DNA of 64,000 bases from Pseudomonadota bacterium (GCA_021325365.1 JAJPHF010000077.1:62001-126000); one strand, 5' to 3'. Positions 16,854-25,420 are shown, counted from the stretch's first letter. The notes: a model not told the origin generated them from the sequence alone. A program made the numbers and translations.

Positions 16854-17978
16854 ATGAGCCAGGCCGGCGACCGTTTACCGTCTCGAGACCGCCCTGGCAT
16901 GGCCTGGTCCCCTCTCGCGGGACCGCTCAGCCGGCGCGGCTTTCTCGCCTTGTGCTCGGGCCTGGTGCTAGCGCCGGCCGTCGCGGCGTGCAGTCGATCC
17001 GGCTCGGCGCCTGCCGGCGCGAGTGCGAGCGGCCCGACGCCGAACCCGACGGGCGCGGCGTCCGCAACGCCGGCCGCGCTCGGCCCGATGCGCATCAACT
17101 GGAACTCGGTCAGCGGCGCGATGTCGGGCATCTGGATGGCCGACGAGGTGGGTACCTGGCGGGACGCCGGCCTCGAGCCGGAGCTGTCCAATATCACCTC
17201 CAGCTCGAAGGTCCTGCCGGCGCTGATCGCAAACGACATCGACGCGAGCGCGCTCGACGTGCTCGTCGGCGTGCGCGGCATGGCGAGCGGCAGCGACGTG
17301 GTGTTCGTGTCGGCGATGACCAACCGCCAGATCTTCTCGGTGTTCGCGCGCCCGGACATCGAGCGTCCGGCCGATCTCGCCGGCCAGGAATGGGGGATCA
17401 CCCGCGTCGGCTCCTCGACCGACGTCGCGTCGCACCTCGCCTTGCAGCAGTGGGGCCTGGCGGACGACGACATCACCTTCGTGCAGCTCGGCACCACGGC
17501 CAACATCTTCGCGGCGCTGCAATCGGGGCAGGTCGCCGCTGGCACGATCTCGCCGCCCAACACGATCAAGGCCAAGGCGGCAGGGCTGAAGGAGCTGATC
17601 AACCTGGCCGAGGAGGGGCCTGAGATCCCTTCCGTCGGCCTCGCCATGATGCGGCCCGACGTGCAGGCGCGGCCGGAGCGCGCGGCGGCACTCGTGAAGG
17701 GCTACGCGCTCGGCGTGAAGCGGCTCCGTGACGACAAGGACGCGGCGATCGCCATGTATCAGAAGTACCTGCGCACCGACGACGCCGAGGTACTCGAAGG
17801 CATGTGGGACCTCTTCCGGCGCTACCTGGCGTGGCCCCCGGTCATCCCGGCCGCGGGGATCGACCGCATCCGCCAGCAGGTGGCCGAGGAGGACCCGCAG
17901 GCCGCCGACGTGACCGATGCGCAGGTCTTCGATAGCCAGTTCGTCGACCAGCTCCAAGCCCAGGGGGTGTTCGGCTGA
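16854..17978 (+). CDS. NMT1/SsuA-type ABC transporter substrate-binding lipoprotein
   Basis: 374 residues. A Tat-type lipoprotein signal (SRRGFLALCSGLVLAP, lipobox VAAC about residue 43) is followed by a Ser/Ala/Pro linker and a two-lobe binding domain: the lobe 1 start MRINWNSVSGAMSGIWMADEVG, then GITRVGSSTDVASHLAL and GQVAAGTISPPN. This is the NMT1/THI5-like family (sulfonate, pyrimidine precursor, aromatic or other small ligands). It is monocistronic: no permease or ATPase follows, and a strong hairpin lies at 18026-18077. The ribosome binding site AAAGGAG supports the start. Confidence 0.86.
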   Translation: MSQAGDRLPSRDRPGMAWSPLAGPLSRRGFLALCSGLVLAPAVAACSRSGSAPAGASASGPTPNPTGAASATPAALGPMRINWNSVSGAMSGIWMADEVGTWRDAGLEPELSNITSSSKVLPALIANDIDASALDVLVGVRGMASGSDVVFVSAMTNRQIFSVFARPDIERPADLAGQEWGITRVGSSTDVASHLALQQWGLADDDITFVQLGTTANIFAALQSGQVAAGTISPPNTIKAKAAGLKELINLAEEGPEIPSVGLAMMRPDVQARPERAAALVKGYALGVKRLRDDKDAAIAMYQKYLRTDDAEVLEGMWDLFRRYLAWPPVIPAAGIDRIRQQVAEEDPQAADVTDAQVFDSQFVDQLQAQGVFG

Positions 17979-18025
17979 CGACCGCCGTGGCCCTCATCGC
18001 TGAGCCATCCGCTCCTCGTGGCGGG

Positions 18026-18077
18026 CAAGACGAACCGACGCCCGGGACCTGTGGGTCCCGGGCGTCGGTTCGCCTTG
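18026..18077. terminator. Strong bidirectional hairpin terminator
   Basis: Arms 18031-18049 and 18054-18072 pair perfectly over 19 bp with a 4-nt loop (TGTG). One mismatch then 4 further pairs (CAAG/CTTG) extend the stem to 18026-18077. It sits between converging genes ending at 17978 and 18091. Confidence 0.8.
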
Positions 18078-18090
18078 GAAGGGGGGCCGG

Positions 18091-18444
18091 TCAGCAGCCG
18101 CGCGCGTAGACGATGCAGTACAGCTCGCGCGCGTTCTGGCCGGGGTAGTCGCCGCGGAACGTCGAGCGGTTCCCGCCGGCCTGGGCCACCGCGCCGTCCT
18201 CGGGCACGCTGGTCATCTGCATTGCCGAGTTGGTGATGTAGATCCGGTCGCCGCGCAAGAGGTAGCGCGAGTTGATCGCCATGGTGGGGTCGGAGAAGTT
18301 GAACTCCTCCATGCGCACGCACCCCATGTTGCCCCAGCGCGTGTCATAGCACTGGTCCATCTCCTGCGCCTTGACCTGGGGTGCGCCTAGCATGCCTACT
18401 GCGCCGATCACCGCGACTGCCACTCCGAGCGAACGCCACTTCAT
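18091..18444 (-). CDS. Small secreted protein with four cysteines
   Basis: 117 residues from ATG 18444 with a GGAGGG ribosome binding site. A clear signal peptide (residues 1-26, ending QVKAQ) is followed by about 90 mature residues containing four Cys (in QCYDTR, MGCVRM, LYCIV and the final GC), enough for two disulfides. The mature part is rich in Asn, Arg and Tyr. I recognise no family. Expression is probably regulated: a TTGACA/TACATT promoter lies at 18608-18580 and a perfect dyad (18552-18571) covers the expected transcription start. Confidence 0.7.
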   Translation of the reverse strand: MKWRSLGVAVAVIGAVGMLGAPQVKAQEMDQCYDTRWGNMGCVRMEEFNFSDPTMAINSRYLLRGDRIYITNSAMQMTSVPEDGAVAQAGGNRSTFRGDYPGQNARELYCIVYARGC

Positions 18445-18551
18445 CGTGCCCTCCTCGCCTCGCGCGTCACGACGGCTGTGTCGACCTGGCTGCACAGGCC
18501 CGAACCTGCGGCGGGCCACCGGGCCGCGGCGGACAGCCACCCCGCGCCCCA

Positions 18552-18571
18552 AGTTAAGCCGTTGCTTAACT
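18552..18571. promoter_or_regulatory. Operator-like dyad AGTTAAG-N6-CTTAACT
   Basis: Perfect 7-bp arms (18552-18558 and 18565-18571), beginning 8 nt downstream of the minus-strand -10, so it should overlap the transcription start. It lies in an AT-rich patch in otherwise GC-rich DNA. The position suggests a repressor site; the regulator is unknown. Confidence 0.6.
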
Positions 18572-18579
18572 ATGGTGCT

Positions 18580-18608
18580 AATGTAAGAGAGCTTTTAAGA
18601 TTTGTCAA
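18580..18608 (-). promoter_or_regulatory. Sigma-70 promoter of the small secreted protein
   Basis: Minus strand: consensus -35 TTGACA (18608-18603), 17-bp spacer, -10 TACATT (18585-18580). Expected start near 18573, leaving a leader of about 130 nt. The rest of the 18445-18746 gap holds nothing else that I can identify. Confidence 0.7.
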
Positions 18609-18746
18609 GAGGGCGCGCGCTCGGCCGCGCCGGCCAGTCTGTCCGCGGCCTGGTCCGCTACTGCCGAGCCGGTGCGTGCTAGGAGGTCCCCACGCCCGGG
18701 CAGAAGCGCCCTGGAGGCAGTAGCTCGAGAGCGCCGTGGAGGAGAG

Positions 18747-19529
18747 ATGCTGGTAACTTGGGCACTACTAGCGCGACTCACCCTGCCCCTGCTGCTCGTC
18801 GTCGCGGCCGCCTGGGCCGCCGGGCCGGCCGCCTCGGCCGCCGTGGCGCAGGGCACCGCCTTCCCGTTAACCGTCGCCGCCGTCGGCAACGCCAGCGCGA
18901 CGGTCAGCTGGAGCGCGCAGCCGGGCGCGGCCAGCTACGACGTCTACGCTGCCCAGACCGTCGTGGTCGATCCCACCAGGGCCGACGTACCAGAGCGGCC
19001 GGCGGGCGACGACGCCCACCCGCTGGAGCGCGTGGCGCCCGGCACCTGGGTGGTGGTGGCGGGCGGCGTACACGACGTGACGGCCACGCTGCACGACCTG
19101 CCCGCCGAGGGCACGTTCGCGCTGATCGTTCGGGCGGTGGACGGCAACGGCCAGAACGTCGCGCAGTCGGCGGTGAGCCAGGTATCGCTCGCCGGCGCCC
19201 CGGGCACCTCGCTGGGGCTCGACGTGCCGGCCGCCGGCGTGGTCGACCTCACCTGGCACGAGGTGCCGGGGGCCGCGCGCTATGCGCTGCTGGTGGGGCG
19301 GCCGGGCCAGCCGCTAGTGGCGGATGCCCGCCAGCAGCCGGTCACCGCCACGGGGCTTCGCCTGTCGGGCATCGCCCCGGGCAGCAGCCTGCGGTTCGCG
19401 ATCGAGGCACAGGACGCCGACGGCGCCATCCTGGCCCGGACGGACTCGGCGACGCTCACGATGCCCCCGCCCAGCGCCTTCGGCCCGCCGGCGATTGGGC
19501 CGGCGCTCATGGGTGGAATTGGGCGATGA
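18747..19529 (+). CDS. Secreted fibronectin type III-like protein
   Basis: 260 residues from ATG 18747 with a GGAGGAG ribosome binding site. A signal peptide or membrane anchor (residues 1-35) is followed by two FN3-like beta domains. The first (about 40-150) opens AVGNASATVSWSAQPGAASYDVYAA, and the second (about 160-245) has VVDLTWHEVPGAARYALLVG. The Trp in the B strand and the SYDVY/RYALL pattern are typical FN3 core features. Probable extracellular binding module. The 3' end overlaps the convergent membrane-protein gene by 23 bp. Confidence 0.68.
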   Translation: MLVTWALLARLTLPLLLVVAAAWAAGPAASAAVAQGTAFPLTVAAVGNASATVSWSAQPGAASYDVYAAQTVVVDPTRADVPERPAGDDAHPLERVAPGTWVVVAGGVHDVTATLHDLPAEGTFALIVRAVDGNGQNVAQSAVSQVSLAGAPGTSLGLDVPAAGVVDLTWHEVPGAARYALLVGRPGQPLVADARQQPVTATGLRLSGIAPGSSLRFAIEAQDADGAILARTDSATLTMPPPSAFGPPAIGPALMGGIGR

Positions 19530-19986
19530 GCCGCTGCAGTAACAGCCAGCCGCCGCTGTAGATGAGCCCTGTCGTCACCACACAGTAGGCCGCGGCCACG
19601 CCGGCCGCCAGCAGGTAGCGGCGCGGGGCGGCGACGCCAAACAGGCGGATGCCGAGCAGGCCGCTCAGGGGAAAGACGGCCCCGAGCGTGAGGACGGCCG
19701 GCCCCTTGCCCCAGCGCACCAGGCGCTGCAAGCGCGGGCCGAGCGCCTCCTCGCGCCGCTCGACCCAGGCGGCGAGCGCGTCGGGCAGGATGTGGTGGTG
19801 CAGCGCCCAGGTCACGACGCAGAGCCAGGGCGCCAGGATGAGCCAGTGCAGCAACGAGGCCCACGGCGGCCCGAGCGCAATGGAGAGGGTGATAGCGGTG
19901 CCGTCCGTGAACAGGCCGTTCACCGCGAGCACCGGCACCGCGTACAGCGATCGCCGCGTCAGCCCCTGCCAGGAGATCGCCTTCAT
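19507..19986 (-). CDS. Small integral membrane protein, unknown function
   Basis: 159 residues from ATG 19986. An upstream GTG six codons earlier is possible, but neither start has a strong binding site. Three or four hydrophobic segments are visible (about 12-32, 42-65, 100-118 and 125-150), separated by a charged loop at about 75-95 (WVERREEALGPRLQRLVRWGKG). I recognise no family. A TACAAT -10 at 20037-20032 gives it its own start site, though the small gene at 20076-20285 lies just upstream on the same strand. Confidence 0.6.
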   Translation of the reverse strand: MKAISWQGLTRRSLYAVPVLAVNGLFTDGTAITLSIALGPPWASLLHWLILAPWLCVVTWALHHHILPDALAAWVERREEALGPRLQRLVRWGKGPAVLTLGAVFPLSGLLGIRLFGVAAPRRYLLAAGVAAAYCVVTTGLIYSGGWLLLQRLIAQFHP

Positions 19987-20031
19987 GCCGCCACGCACCG
20001 CCAGCCGTTTCGTGGGACCTCTTGCCCCGAC

Positions 20032-20037
20032 ATTGTA
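20032..20037 (-). promoter_or_regulatory. -10 element TACAAT upstream of the membrane protein
   Basis: Minus-strand TACAAT about 45 nt before ATG 19986. The -35 is weak. Confidence 0.35.
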
Positions 20038-20075
20038 CTCCGGCCGCGTGGCGGCTTCGCCAGGGGGACGCGCAC

Positions 20076-20285
20076 TCAGTGCTGGATGCCCCACCAGTGG
20101 GCCAGCTCCGCCGGGACGCCCAGTGCGACCAGCGCCCCGCGGTCGCGGTCCTGCAAGGCCCGCCGCTCATCCGGGGTGAGAGCGTCGCCGGCCAGCGCGG
20201 TCATTGGGTCGCTCTGCAGCAGCTGGTAGAAGTGGCCATCCTCGCGAGCGCGCGCCAGCACGTCCATGAGCGCTTGTGACGCCAT
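20076..20285 (-). CDS. 69-residue LigA-subunit/Os1348-like small protein
   Basis: ATG 20285 follows GGGGAGG. The sequence has an N-terminal helix (SQALMDVLARAREDGHFYQLL), then SDPMTALAGDALTPDERRAL and RGALVALGVPAELAHWWG. The layout (helix, D-P-x-x-A-L, L-T-P-D/E-E-R, then a short helix with A-L-G-V) resembles the LigA/LigAB-type small subunit and the Os1348/Nif11-like leader families. These are found as dioxygenase small subunits or as precursor-peptide leaders. It has no cysteine, no core-like tail and no modification enzyme nearby, so a precursor role is not supported. Function open. Confidence 0.6.
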   Translation of the reverse strand: MASQALMDVLARAREDGHFYQLLQSDPMTALAGDALTPDERRALQDRDRGALVALGVPAELAHWWGIQH

Positions 20286-20508
20286 CTCCGCCTCCCCGCT
20301 TGATACGTACAGCTGCTGCCCGTCCCGGCGCAGACTGCGTGCCGGGGCAGCCAGCGCGGGCCAGGCCGCTCGCTTGACGCGCACGGGCAGCAAGCCCTAC
20401 CCTTGGGCGCTAGGGCTAACGACGCCGCGCCGCCGCCGCAAGCGCCGGGCGCGGCGTCGGTCGTGCCTGGTAGCGGCCCTCAGTTATGGTGATGACGGGA
20501 GCGAACCA

Positions 20509-21501
20509 GTGGAGAATCCAAGTCCCATGCCGGCCGGCCCACCGCCTGTTCCGCCCGCGCCCGCGGCGGCGCCCGGGCGGGCAGGCGTAGCGACGCCCGA
20601 GGGCGCACCTACGGCGGTAACGGCCGAGACGGTTCCGGCCGACGAGGCGGCCGCGCCCGAGACGTCGGACGAGGGCGCGGCCTCGCCTGGCTCATCCCGC
20701 CGGACGCGCGCGGCGCTGCTGATCGTACTCGGATTTGTCGGCCTCACCGCGGCCGTGCTGCTCATCAGCCGCCCCGCCCAGCCCACCGCCGACCAGTACG
20801 TGCAGCGCGGCGTCGCCCTGGCGCAGCAGGGCACCGACCCCGCCGGCGCGCTGGAGGACTTCAACGCCGCGCTGGCTGCGGACCCGAACAACGCGCAAGC
20901 GTACAACAGCCGGGGGGTCGTGAAGGCCGACCAGGGCGACACGGCCGGGGCGCTGGAGGACTTCAACGCTGCGATTCGCCTCAACCCCGGGCTCGACCAG
21001 GCGTACTACAACCGTGGACGCGTGCGGCGAGCGCTGGGCGATCCCCAGGGCGCGGTCGAGGACTTTACGCAGGTCATCCAGCTCGCGCCGCCAGGCGGGG
21101 ATGGCTCGCCGAGCGGAACGGTAGCCTCGGTGTTGGCCGATACGTACATGAATCGCGGCAACGCCTACAGCGACCTGGGCGACTATCAGGCGGCTATCGA
21201 CGATTTCGCTCAGGCGCTGCGCAACCGGCCGAACGCCGCCGAGATCTACAACAATCTCGGCCTGGCCATCTTTAAACAAGGGAACCCGGAGCGGGCCATC
21301 GCGCAATTCGACCAGGCGATCCGCTACAAGCCCGACCTCGCGCAAGCGCACATGAACCGCGGCGTGGCGCGCGAGAGCCTCGGCCAGCACGACGCGGCCT
21401 TGCAGGACTTGCAGACCGCCGCCGCGCTGTTCCAGAGCCAGGGCAACGCCGCGGCCAGCCAGCAAGTCCGCGACCTCGCCGAGAGCGTGCCGCACGAGTA
21501 A
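20509..21501 (+). CDS. Membrane-anchored TPR protein
   Basis: 330 residues from GTG 20509. Residues 1-70 are Pro/Ala/Glu-rich and probably cytoplasmic. One membrane helix (about 72-92, LLIVLGFVGLTAAVLLI) precedes a run of about six tetratricopeptide repeats spanning 100-315. Repeat signatures include AQAYNSRGVVKADQGDTAGA, DQAYYNRGRVRRALGD, ADTYMNRGNAYSDLGDY and AEIYNNLGLAIFKQGN. TPR arrays mount protein-protein complexes. With one anchor, the repeats lie on the outer face if the N-terminus is inside. Partners are unknown. It stands alone. Confidence 0.82.
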   Translation: MENPSPMPAGPPPVPPAPAAAPGRAGVATPEGAPTAVTAETVPADEAAAPETSDEGAASPGSSRRTRAALLIVLGFVGLTAAVLLISRPAQPTADQYVQRGVALAQQGTDPAGALEDFNAALAADPNNAQAYNSRGVVKADQGDTAGALEDFNAAIRLNPGLDQAYYNRGRVRRALGDPQGAVEDFTQVIQLAPPGGDGSPSGTVASVLADTYMNRGNAYSDLGDYQAAIDDFAQALRNRPNAAEIYNNLGLAIFKQGNPERAIAQFDQAIRYKPDLAQAHMNRGVARESLGQHDAALQDLQTAAALFQSQGNAAASQQVRDLAESVPHE

Positions 21502-21573
21502 CCGCCGCGCCGCGCGGTCCCCGCGCTGTGGGGGCGTGGCCGCACGCCGATCTCGCCCGCGAACGGAGACGAC

Positions 21574-22395
21574 ATGGCTACCGACACCGGACGTCACGCC
21601 ACCACGCGCACCGTGCGCTACGGCAACGCCGTCGAGGCGTTTCTGGCCGTGCCGGATGGCGCCGGCCCGCACCCAAGCGTGATCCTGCTGCACGAGCGGT
21701 ACGGGCTGGTGCAGCACACGCTCGACCTGGCCGCACGCTTCGCCGGCGACGGCTACCTGTGCCTCGCCCCGAACCTCTACTCGCGGTTCCCCGACCAGGC
21801 GCGGCTGGCGCGCGGGGAGATCCAGGTGCCCCTGCCCGATCCACAGGTGCTAGACGACCTGAACGCGAGCATCGCCTACTTGCAGGACGTGCCCGAGGCC
21901 GATCTCGGGCGCCTGGCGGTGATGGGCGTGTGCCTGTCGGGGCGCTGGCCGCTGGTCGTGGCGGCGAACCGCTCGGACGTGGGCGCCGCGGTGGTCTTCT
22001 ACGGCGCTTGCCAGCCGGCCGGCTGGGAAGTCAACGCCAACCAGCCCGAGGCGCTGGAGGCCCTGATCGCACGCGTGCAGTGTCCCGTGCTGGGCGTGTT
22101 CGGCGAGGGCGACCACGTCATCCCCCTGGAGTACGTGCTGCGGTTCCGCGACGAGCTGGAGAAGCATCGCAAGACCTACCAGATGAAAGTCTTCGCGAAC
22201 GTGCCGCACGGCTGGCTGAACGACACCATGCCCGGGCGTTACCGGCGCGACGAGGCCGAGGAGACCTGGCGCATCCTGCTCGCCTTCCTCGACCGCACCT
22301 GGCGCGGCGGCTACCCCAAGGACCGCGTGCGCTGGTCCTTCGAGAGCGACGTGGCCGTGGACTACGACCCGAAGCACAACGTGCGCATGGAGTAG
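21574..22395 (+). CDS. Dienelactone hydrolase family protein
   Basis: 273 residues, alpha/beta hydrolase fold. The expected Cys-Asp-His triad is present: Cys120 in GVCLSGRW, Asp180 in GEGDHVIP, His212 in PHGW. The nucleophile elbow reads GVCLSG rather than the common GxCxGG. HERYGL near residue 40 matches the substrate-loop region of the family. Known DLH enzymes open dienelactones in chloroaromatic degradation, but many relatives hydrolyse other esters or lactones. The ribosome binding site is GGAGACG. It stands upstream of the peptide-type ABC genes without overlap. Confidence 0.85.
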   Translation: MATDTGRHATTRTVRYGNAVEAFLAVPDGAGPHPSVILLHERYGLVQHTLDLAARFAGDGYLCLAPNLYSRFPDQARLARGEIQVPLPDPQVLDDLNASIAYLQDVPEADLGRLAVMGVCLSGRWPLVVAANRSDVGAAVVFYGACQPAGWEVNANQPEALEALIARVQCPVLGVFGEGDHVIPLEYVLRFRDELEKHRKTYQMKVFANVPHGWLNDTMPGRYRRDEAEETWRILLAFLDRTWRGGYPKDRVRWSFESDVAVDYDPKHNVRME

Positions 22396-22464
22396 GGCGC
22401 GGCGCCCGCCGGCGCACAGCGGCAGGCTGCGAGGCTGGCAGGTCGGGGTGTTATAGTTGCCCAC

Positions 22465-22545
22465 ATGCGCGGCCGAGCCGGCCCGCGCGCCACCCGGCCG
22501 CGCCGGCGTCCGCGGCGGCGCGGGGATAGCTGGGTCTGGAGGTAG
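22465..22545 (+). CDS. Possible leader peptide upstream of the oligopeptide-binding gene
   Basis: 26 codons, 11 of them Arg, ending TAG at 22543-22545, 2 nt before the GTG of the SBP gene. The ribosome binding site of that gene lies within the last codons. A TATAGT -10 at 22452-22457 is only 7 nt before this ATG, so the transcript may be leaderless and start on this frame. High GC alone favours Arg codons, so the frame could be chance. Confidence 0.3.
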   Translation: MRGRAGPRATRPRRRPRRRGDSWVWR

Positions 22546-22547
22546 CA

Positions 22548-24200
22548 GTGCGGCGAACGGCTCGCGGATCCCTGGCGCTCGCGCTCGCGCTGCTCGTGAT
22601 CGGCACGGCCTGCCAGAGCGGCGGACAGGAAGCGGGACAGCGGCAGAGCAATGGGGCGCCCCGCGAGCAGGTGGTGCGGCTGCCGACTACCGAGCCGCCC
22701 ACCCTCGACCCCGGCCTGGCCGCCGACGCCGTGTCCATCGACGTGATCTCGCAGCTGTTCGAGGGCCTCGTCAGCTTCGACGATCAAGGCGCCGTACACC
22801 CGGTCCAAGCCGAGGCCTGGCAGGTGTCGGACGACGGCCGCCAGTACACGTTCCGGCTGCGCGACGGCGTGCGCTGGAGCGACGGCCAGCCGGTCACCGC
22901 GCGCGACTACGAGTATGCCTGGAAGCGCAACATCGACCCCAAGACGGCGTCCGACTACGCCAACGCGCTCTACCCGATCCTCAACGCCCAGCGTATCCAC
23001 CAGCAGGGCGCCGACCCGGACACGCTGGGCGTGCGCGCCGTGGACGACCGCACCCTGGTAGTCCAGCTCGAGGAGCCCGCGGCGTACTTCCTGCGCCTGG
23101 TCAGCACCTGGACGTTCTTTCCGCTGCCGCGCTGGGCGGTCGAGCGGTCGCCCGACGCCTGGACCGAGGCGAGCAGCATCGTGACGAATGGCCCGTTCAA
23201 GCTGGAGAGCTGGCGGCACGACCAGGACCTGACGCTCGTCCGCAACGACGACTACTGGGGCAACAAGCCGACGCTCACGCGTGCCGTGTTCAAGATCTTC
23301 CCGGATGGCGCCGAGGAGCAGATGCTCGCGGCCTACGAGGCGGGCGAGCTGGACATGAGCACGACCAACTATCGCCTACCGCCGGCCCAGGTAGACCGAC
23401 TCCGCAACGATCCACAGTACAAGGACCAGCTCCATCTGTTCCCCGCCTCGGACACGCGCTTCATCGTCGTGAATGCCCGCCGGCCCGCTCTCCGGGACCC
23501 GCGCGTCCGCGAGGCGCTCGGTATCTCCATCGACCGCGAGCAGTTGCTGCGCGACGTGCTGAAACGCCCCGGGCAGCCGGCGACCAGCCTGCAGCCGGAG
23601 GGCATCGCCGGCCGCAAGCCGGAGCTGTGGCCGAAGGAAGACGTGCAGCGCGCGAAGCAGCTCATGGCGGAGGCCGGCTACCCGGACGGCCGCGGCTTCC
23701 CCGAGATCACCTTCACCTACAACACCGCCGACGTGTGGAAGGCGCTGGCACAGTACCTCCAGCAGCGCTGGAAGGACACCCTCGGCATCACGCTGCGGCT
23801 CGATAGCATGGAGTGGAAGGTCTTCCTAAAGTGGAAGTTCGAGCCGGGCTGGACGGAGCACGGCGACCTGTACCGCGGCGGCTGGGTGTCGGATTACGAG
23901 GACCCGAACAACTGGTACAACATGCTCTGGGACTCGGCCGAGGACCCCACGCAGTTCAACGGCGGCTGGAAGAACGCCGACTACGATGCGCTGGTGCGGA
24001 AGGCGCGCGGCGAGCAGGACGCGGCGGCGCGGACCGCGCTCTACGAGCAAGCCGAGGCGATCCTGGCCCGCGACTACATCCACATCCCGATCAACTACGA
24101 GCGCTACGAGGTGCTCGTCAAGCCCTACGTCCAGAACTACAACCCACAGCGGGTGATGGGGAACACGCCGCTGGCGAAGATGGCGATAGCGACCCCGTGA
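22548..24200 (+). CDS. Oligopeptide/dipeptide-type ABC substrate-binding lipoprotein
   Basis: 550 residues, the usual size for the SBP_bac_5 family (OppA/DppA/NikA). GTG start with GGAGG five bases upstream. A short lipoprotein signal ends in lipobox IGTAC (Cys about 23). Family marks: TEPPTLDPGLAADAVS near 47, FEGLVSFDDQG, YTFRLRDGVRWSDGQPVTARD, FIVVNARRPALRDPRVREAL and a C-terminal WYNMLW region. It binds peptides or other solutes outside the membrane and delivers them to the permeases encoded downstream at 24335 and 25421. A repeat array separates it from the first permease. Confidence 0.92.
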   Translation: MRRTARGSLALALALLVIGTACQSGGQEAGQRQSNGAPREQVVRLPTTEPPTLDPGLAADAVSIDVISQLFEGLVSFDDQGAVHPVQAEAWQVSDDGRQYTFRLRDGVRWSDGQPVTARDYEYAWKRNIDPKTASDYANALYPILNAQRIHQQGADPDTLGVRAVDDRTLVVQLEEPAAYFLRLVSTWTFFPLPRWAVERSPDAWTEASSIVTNGPFKLESWRHDQDLTLVRNDDYWGNKPTLTRAVFKIFPDGAEEQMLAAYEAGELDMSTTNYRLPPAQVDRLRNDPQYKDQLHLFPASDTRFIVVNARRPALRDPRVREALGISIDREQLLRDVLKRPGQPATSLQPEGIAGRKPELWPKEDVQRAKQLMAEAGYPDGRGFPEITFTYNTADVWKALAQYLQQRWKDTLGITLRLDSMEWKVFLKWKFEPGWTEHGDLYRGGWVSDYEDPNNWYNMLWDSAEDPTQFNGGWKNADYDALVRKARGEQDAAARTALYEQAEAILARDYIHIPINYERYEVLVKPYVQNYNPQRVMGNTPLAKMAIATP

Positions 24201-24345
24201 TAAGCGGTCAGCCGTCGGCTTTCAGCTATCAGCGCGAGCTGAGCCGCGCTTGGCGCCGGCCGCGACGGTCCGTGGCACGAGAAGGGGCAAGGGCGATATC
24301 GTTCGATCTGCTGATGGCTGACGGCTGACCGCTGATGGCTACCTA
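24201..24345. repeat. Dispersed GCTGAT/GCTGAC repeat array (copy 2)
   Basis: Two blocks (about 24201-24240 and 24308-24345) of the same unit seen at 7230-7325 flank a GC-rich spacer. The second block supplies the ATG of the downstream permease gene. Confidence 0.7.
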
Positions 24346-25255
24346 CCTATTGCGCCGCATCCTGCTGCTGGTGCCGATCTGGCTGGCGGTGTACACGCTG
24401 ACCTTCGGGCTGATGCAGCTCACGCCCGGCGGCCCGTGGGACCGCGAGAAGCCGGTGCCGCGCGAGGTGCGCGAGGCGCTGGACCGCAAGTACGGCCTGG
24501 ACAAGCCCGTCTGGCAGCAGTACACCGACTATCTGGTCGGCGTCGTCACCCGCTTCGACTTCGGCCCCTCCTACGCCTCGCGCTCGCGCACCGTGAACGA
24601 CGTCATCGGCGACTTCTTCCCCGTGTCGCTCTCCCTGGGCCTGATGGCGATGGCCGTGGGCACGGCGCTCGGCGTGACCCTGGGCGTCGTCTCGGCGCTG
24701 CGCCACAATAGCTGGCTCGACCACCTGGCGATGCTGTTCGCCATCAGCGGCGTGTCGGTGCCGGCGTTCGTCGTGGGGCCGCTGCTCGTGCTGCTGTTCG
24801 CGCTGAAGCTCGGCTGGGTGCCCACGCAGGGCTGGGGCCGGCCGGAGCAAGCCGTGCTGCCGGTGTTCACCCTGGCGCTGCCGCCCGCCGCGCTGCTGGC
24901 GCGCTACACTCGCGCGGCCATGCTCGAGGTGACGCGCATGGACTACGTGCGCACGGCGCGGGCGAAAGGGCTCGGCGAGCGCACGGTCGTCTGGCGCCAC
25001 GCCCTCCGCAACGCCTTGATCCCCGTGACGACCGTGGCCGGCGTGATGCTCGCCATCGTCATCACCGGCTCCTTTTACGTCGAGTACGTCTTCAACATCC
25101 CGGGGCTAGGGCGCTATTTCGTCACGGCCGTGACGAACCGCGACTACCCGGTGCTGATGGGCGTCACGCTGTTGTTTGCCACGGTGATCGCCGTCGTCAA
25201 CCTGCTCGTCGACTTGCTGTACGGCTACCTCGACCCGCGCATCCGCTACGACTGA
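24335..25255 (+). CDS. Peptide-type ABC transporter permease, DppB-like
   Basis: 306 residues with six predicted membrane helices and the BPD_transp_1 fold. It starts MATYLLRRILLLVPIW as DppB/OppB proteins do. The ATPase-contact EAA loop is around DYVRTARAKGLGERTVVWRHALRNALIPV. YVFNIPGLGRYFV and the end YGYLDPRIRY are family standards. The ATG lies inside a dispersed repeat and has no clear ribosome binding site. It pairs with the DppC-like protein encoded 165 bp downstream. Confidence 0.94.
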   Translation: MATYLLRRILLLVPIWLAVYTLTFGLMQLTPGGPWDREKPVPREVREALDRKYGLDKPVWQQYTDYLVGVVTRFDFGPSYASRSRTVNDVIGDFFPVSLSLGLMAMAVGTALGVTLGVVSALRHNSWLDHLAMLFAISGVSVPAFVVGPLLVLLFALKLGWVPTQGWGRPEQAVLPVFTLALPPAALLARYTRAAMLEVTRMDYVRTARAKGLGERTVVWRHALRNALIPVTTVAGVMLAIVITGSFYVEYVFNIPGLGRYFVTAVTNRDYPVLMGVTLLFATVIAVVNLLVDLLYGYLDPRIRYD

Positions 25256-25420
25256 CGCTGTAAGCTGGCTTCCCGGCCTGGGGCGGGCGTGGGGGTACGC
25301 CACGCGCGCACCCCAGCCCCCGGCCAGCTGCTCAGGCGGGGCGTATTGCCGCCCTTCCCTGGCGCGATGCCGTGACGTGCTCTATCCTCAGTCCAGAAAT
25401 GCGGTCCGGGTGAACAGCGG

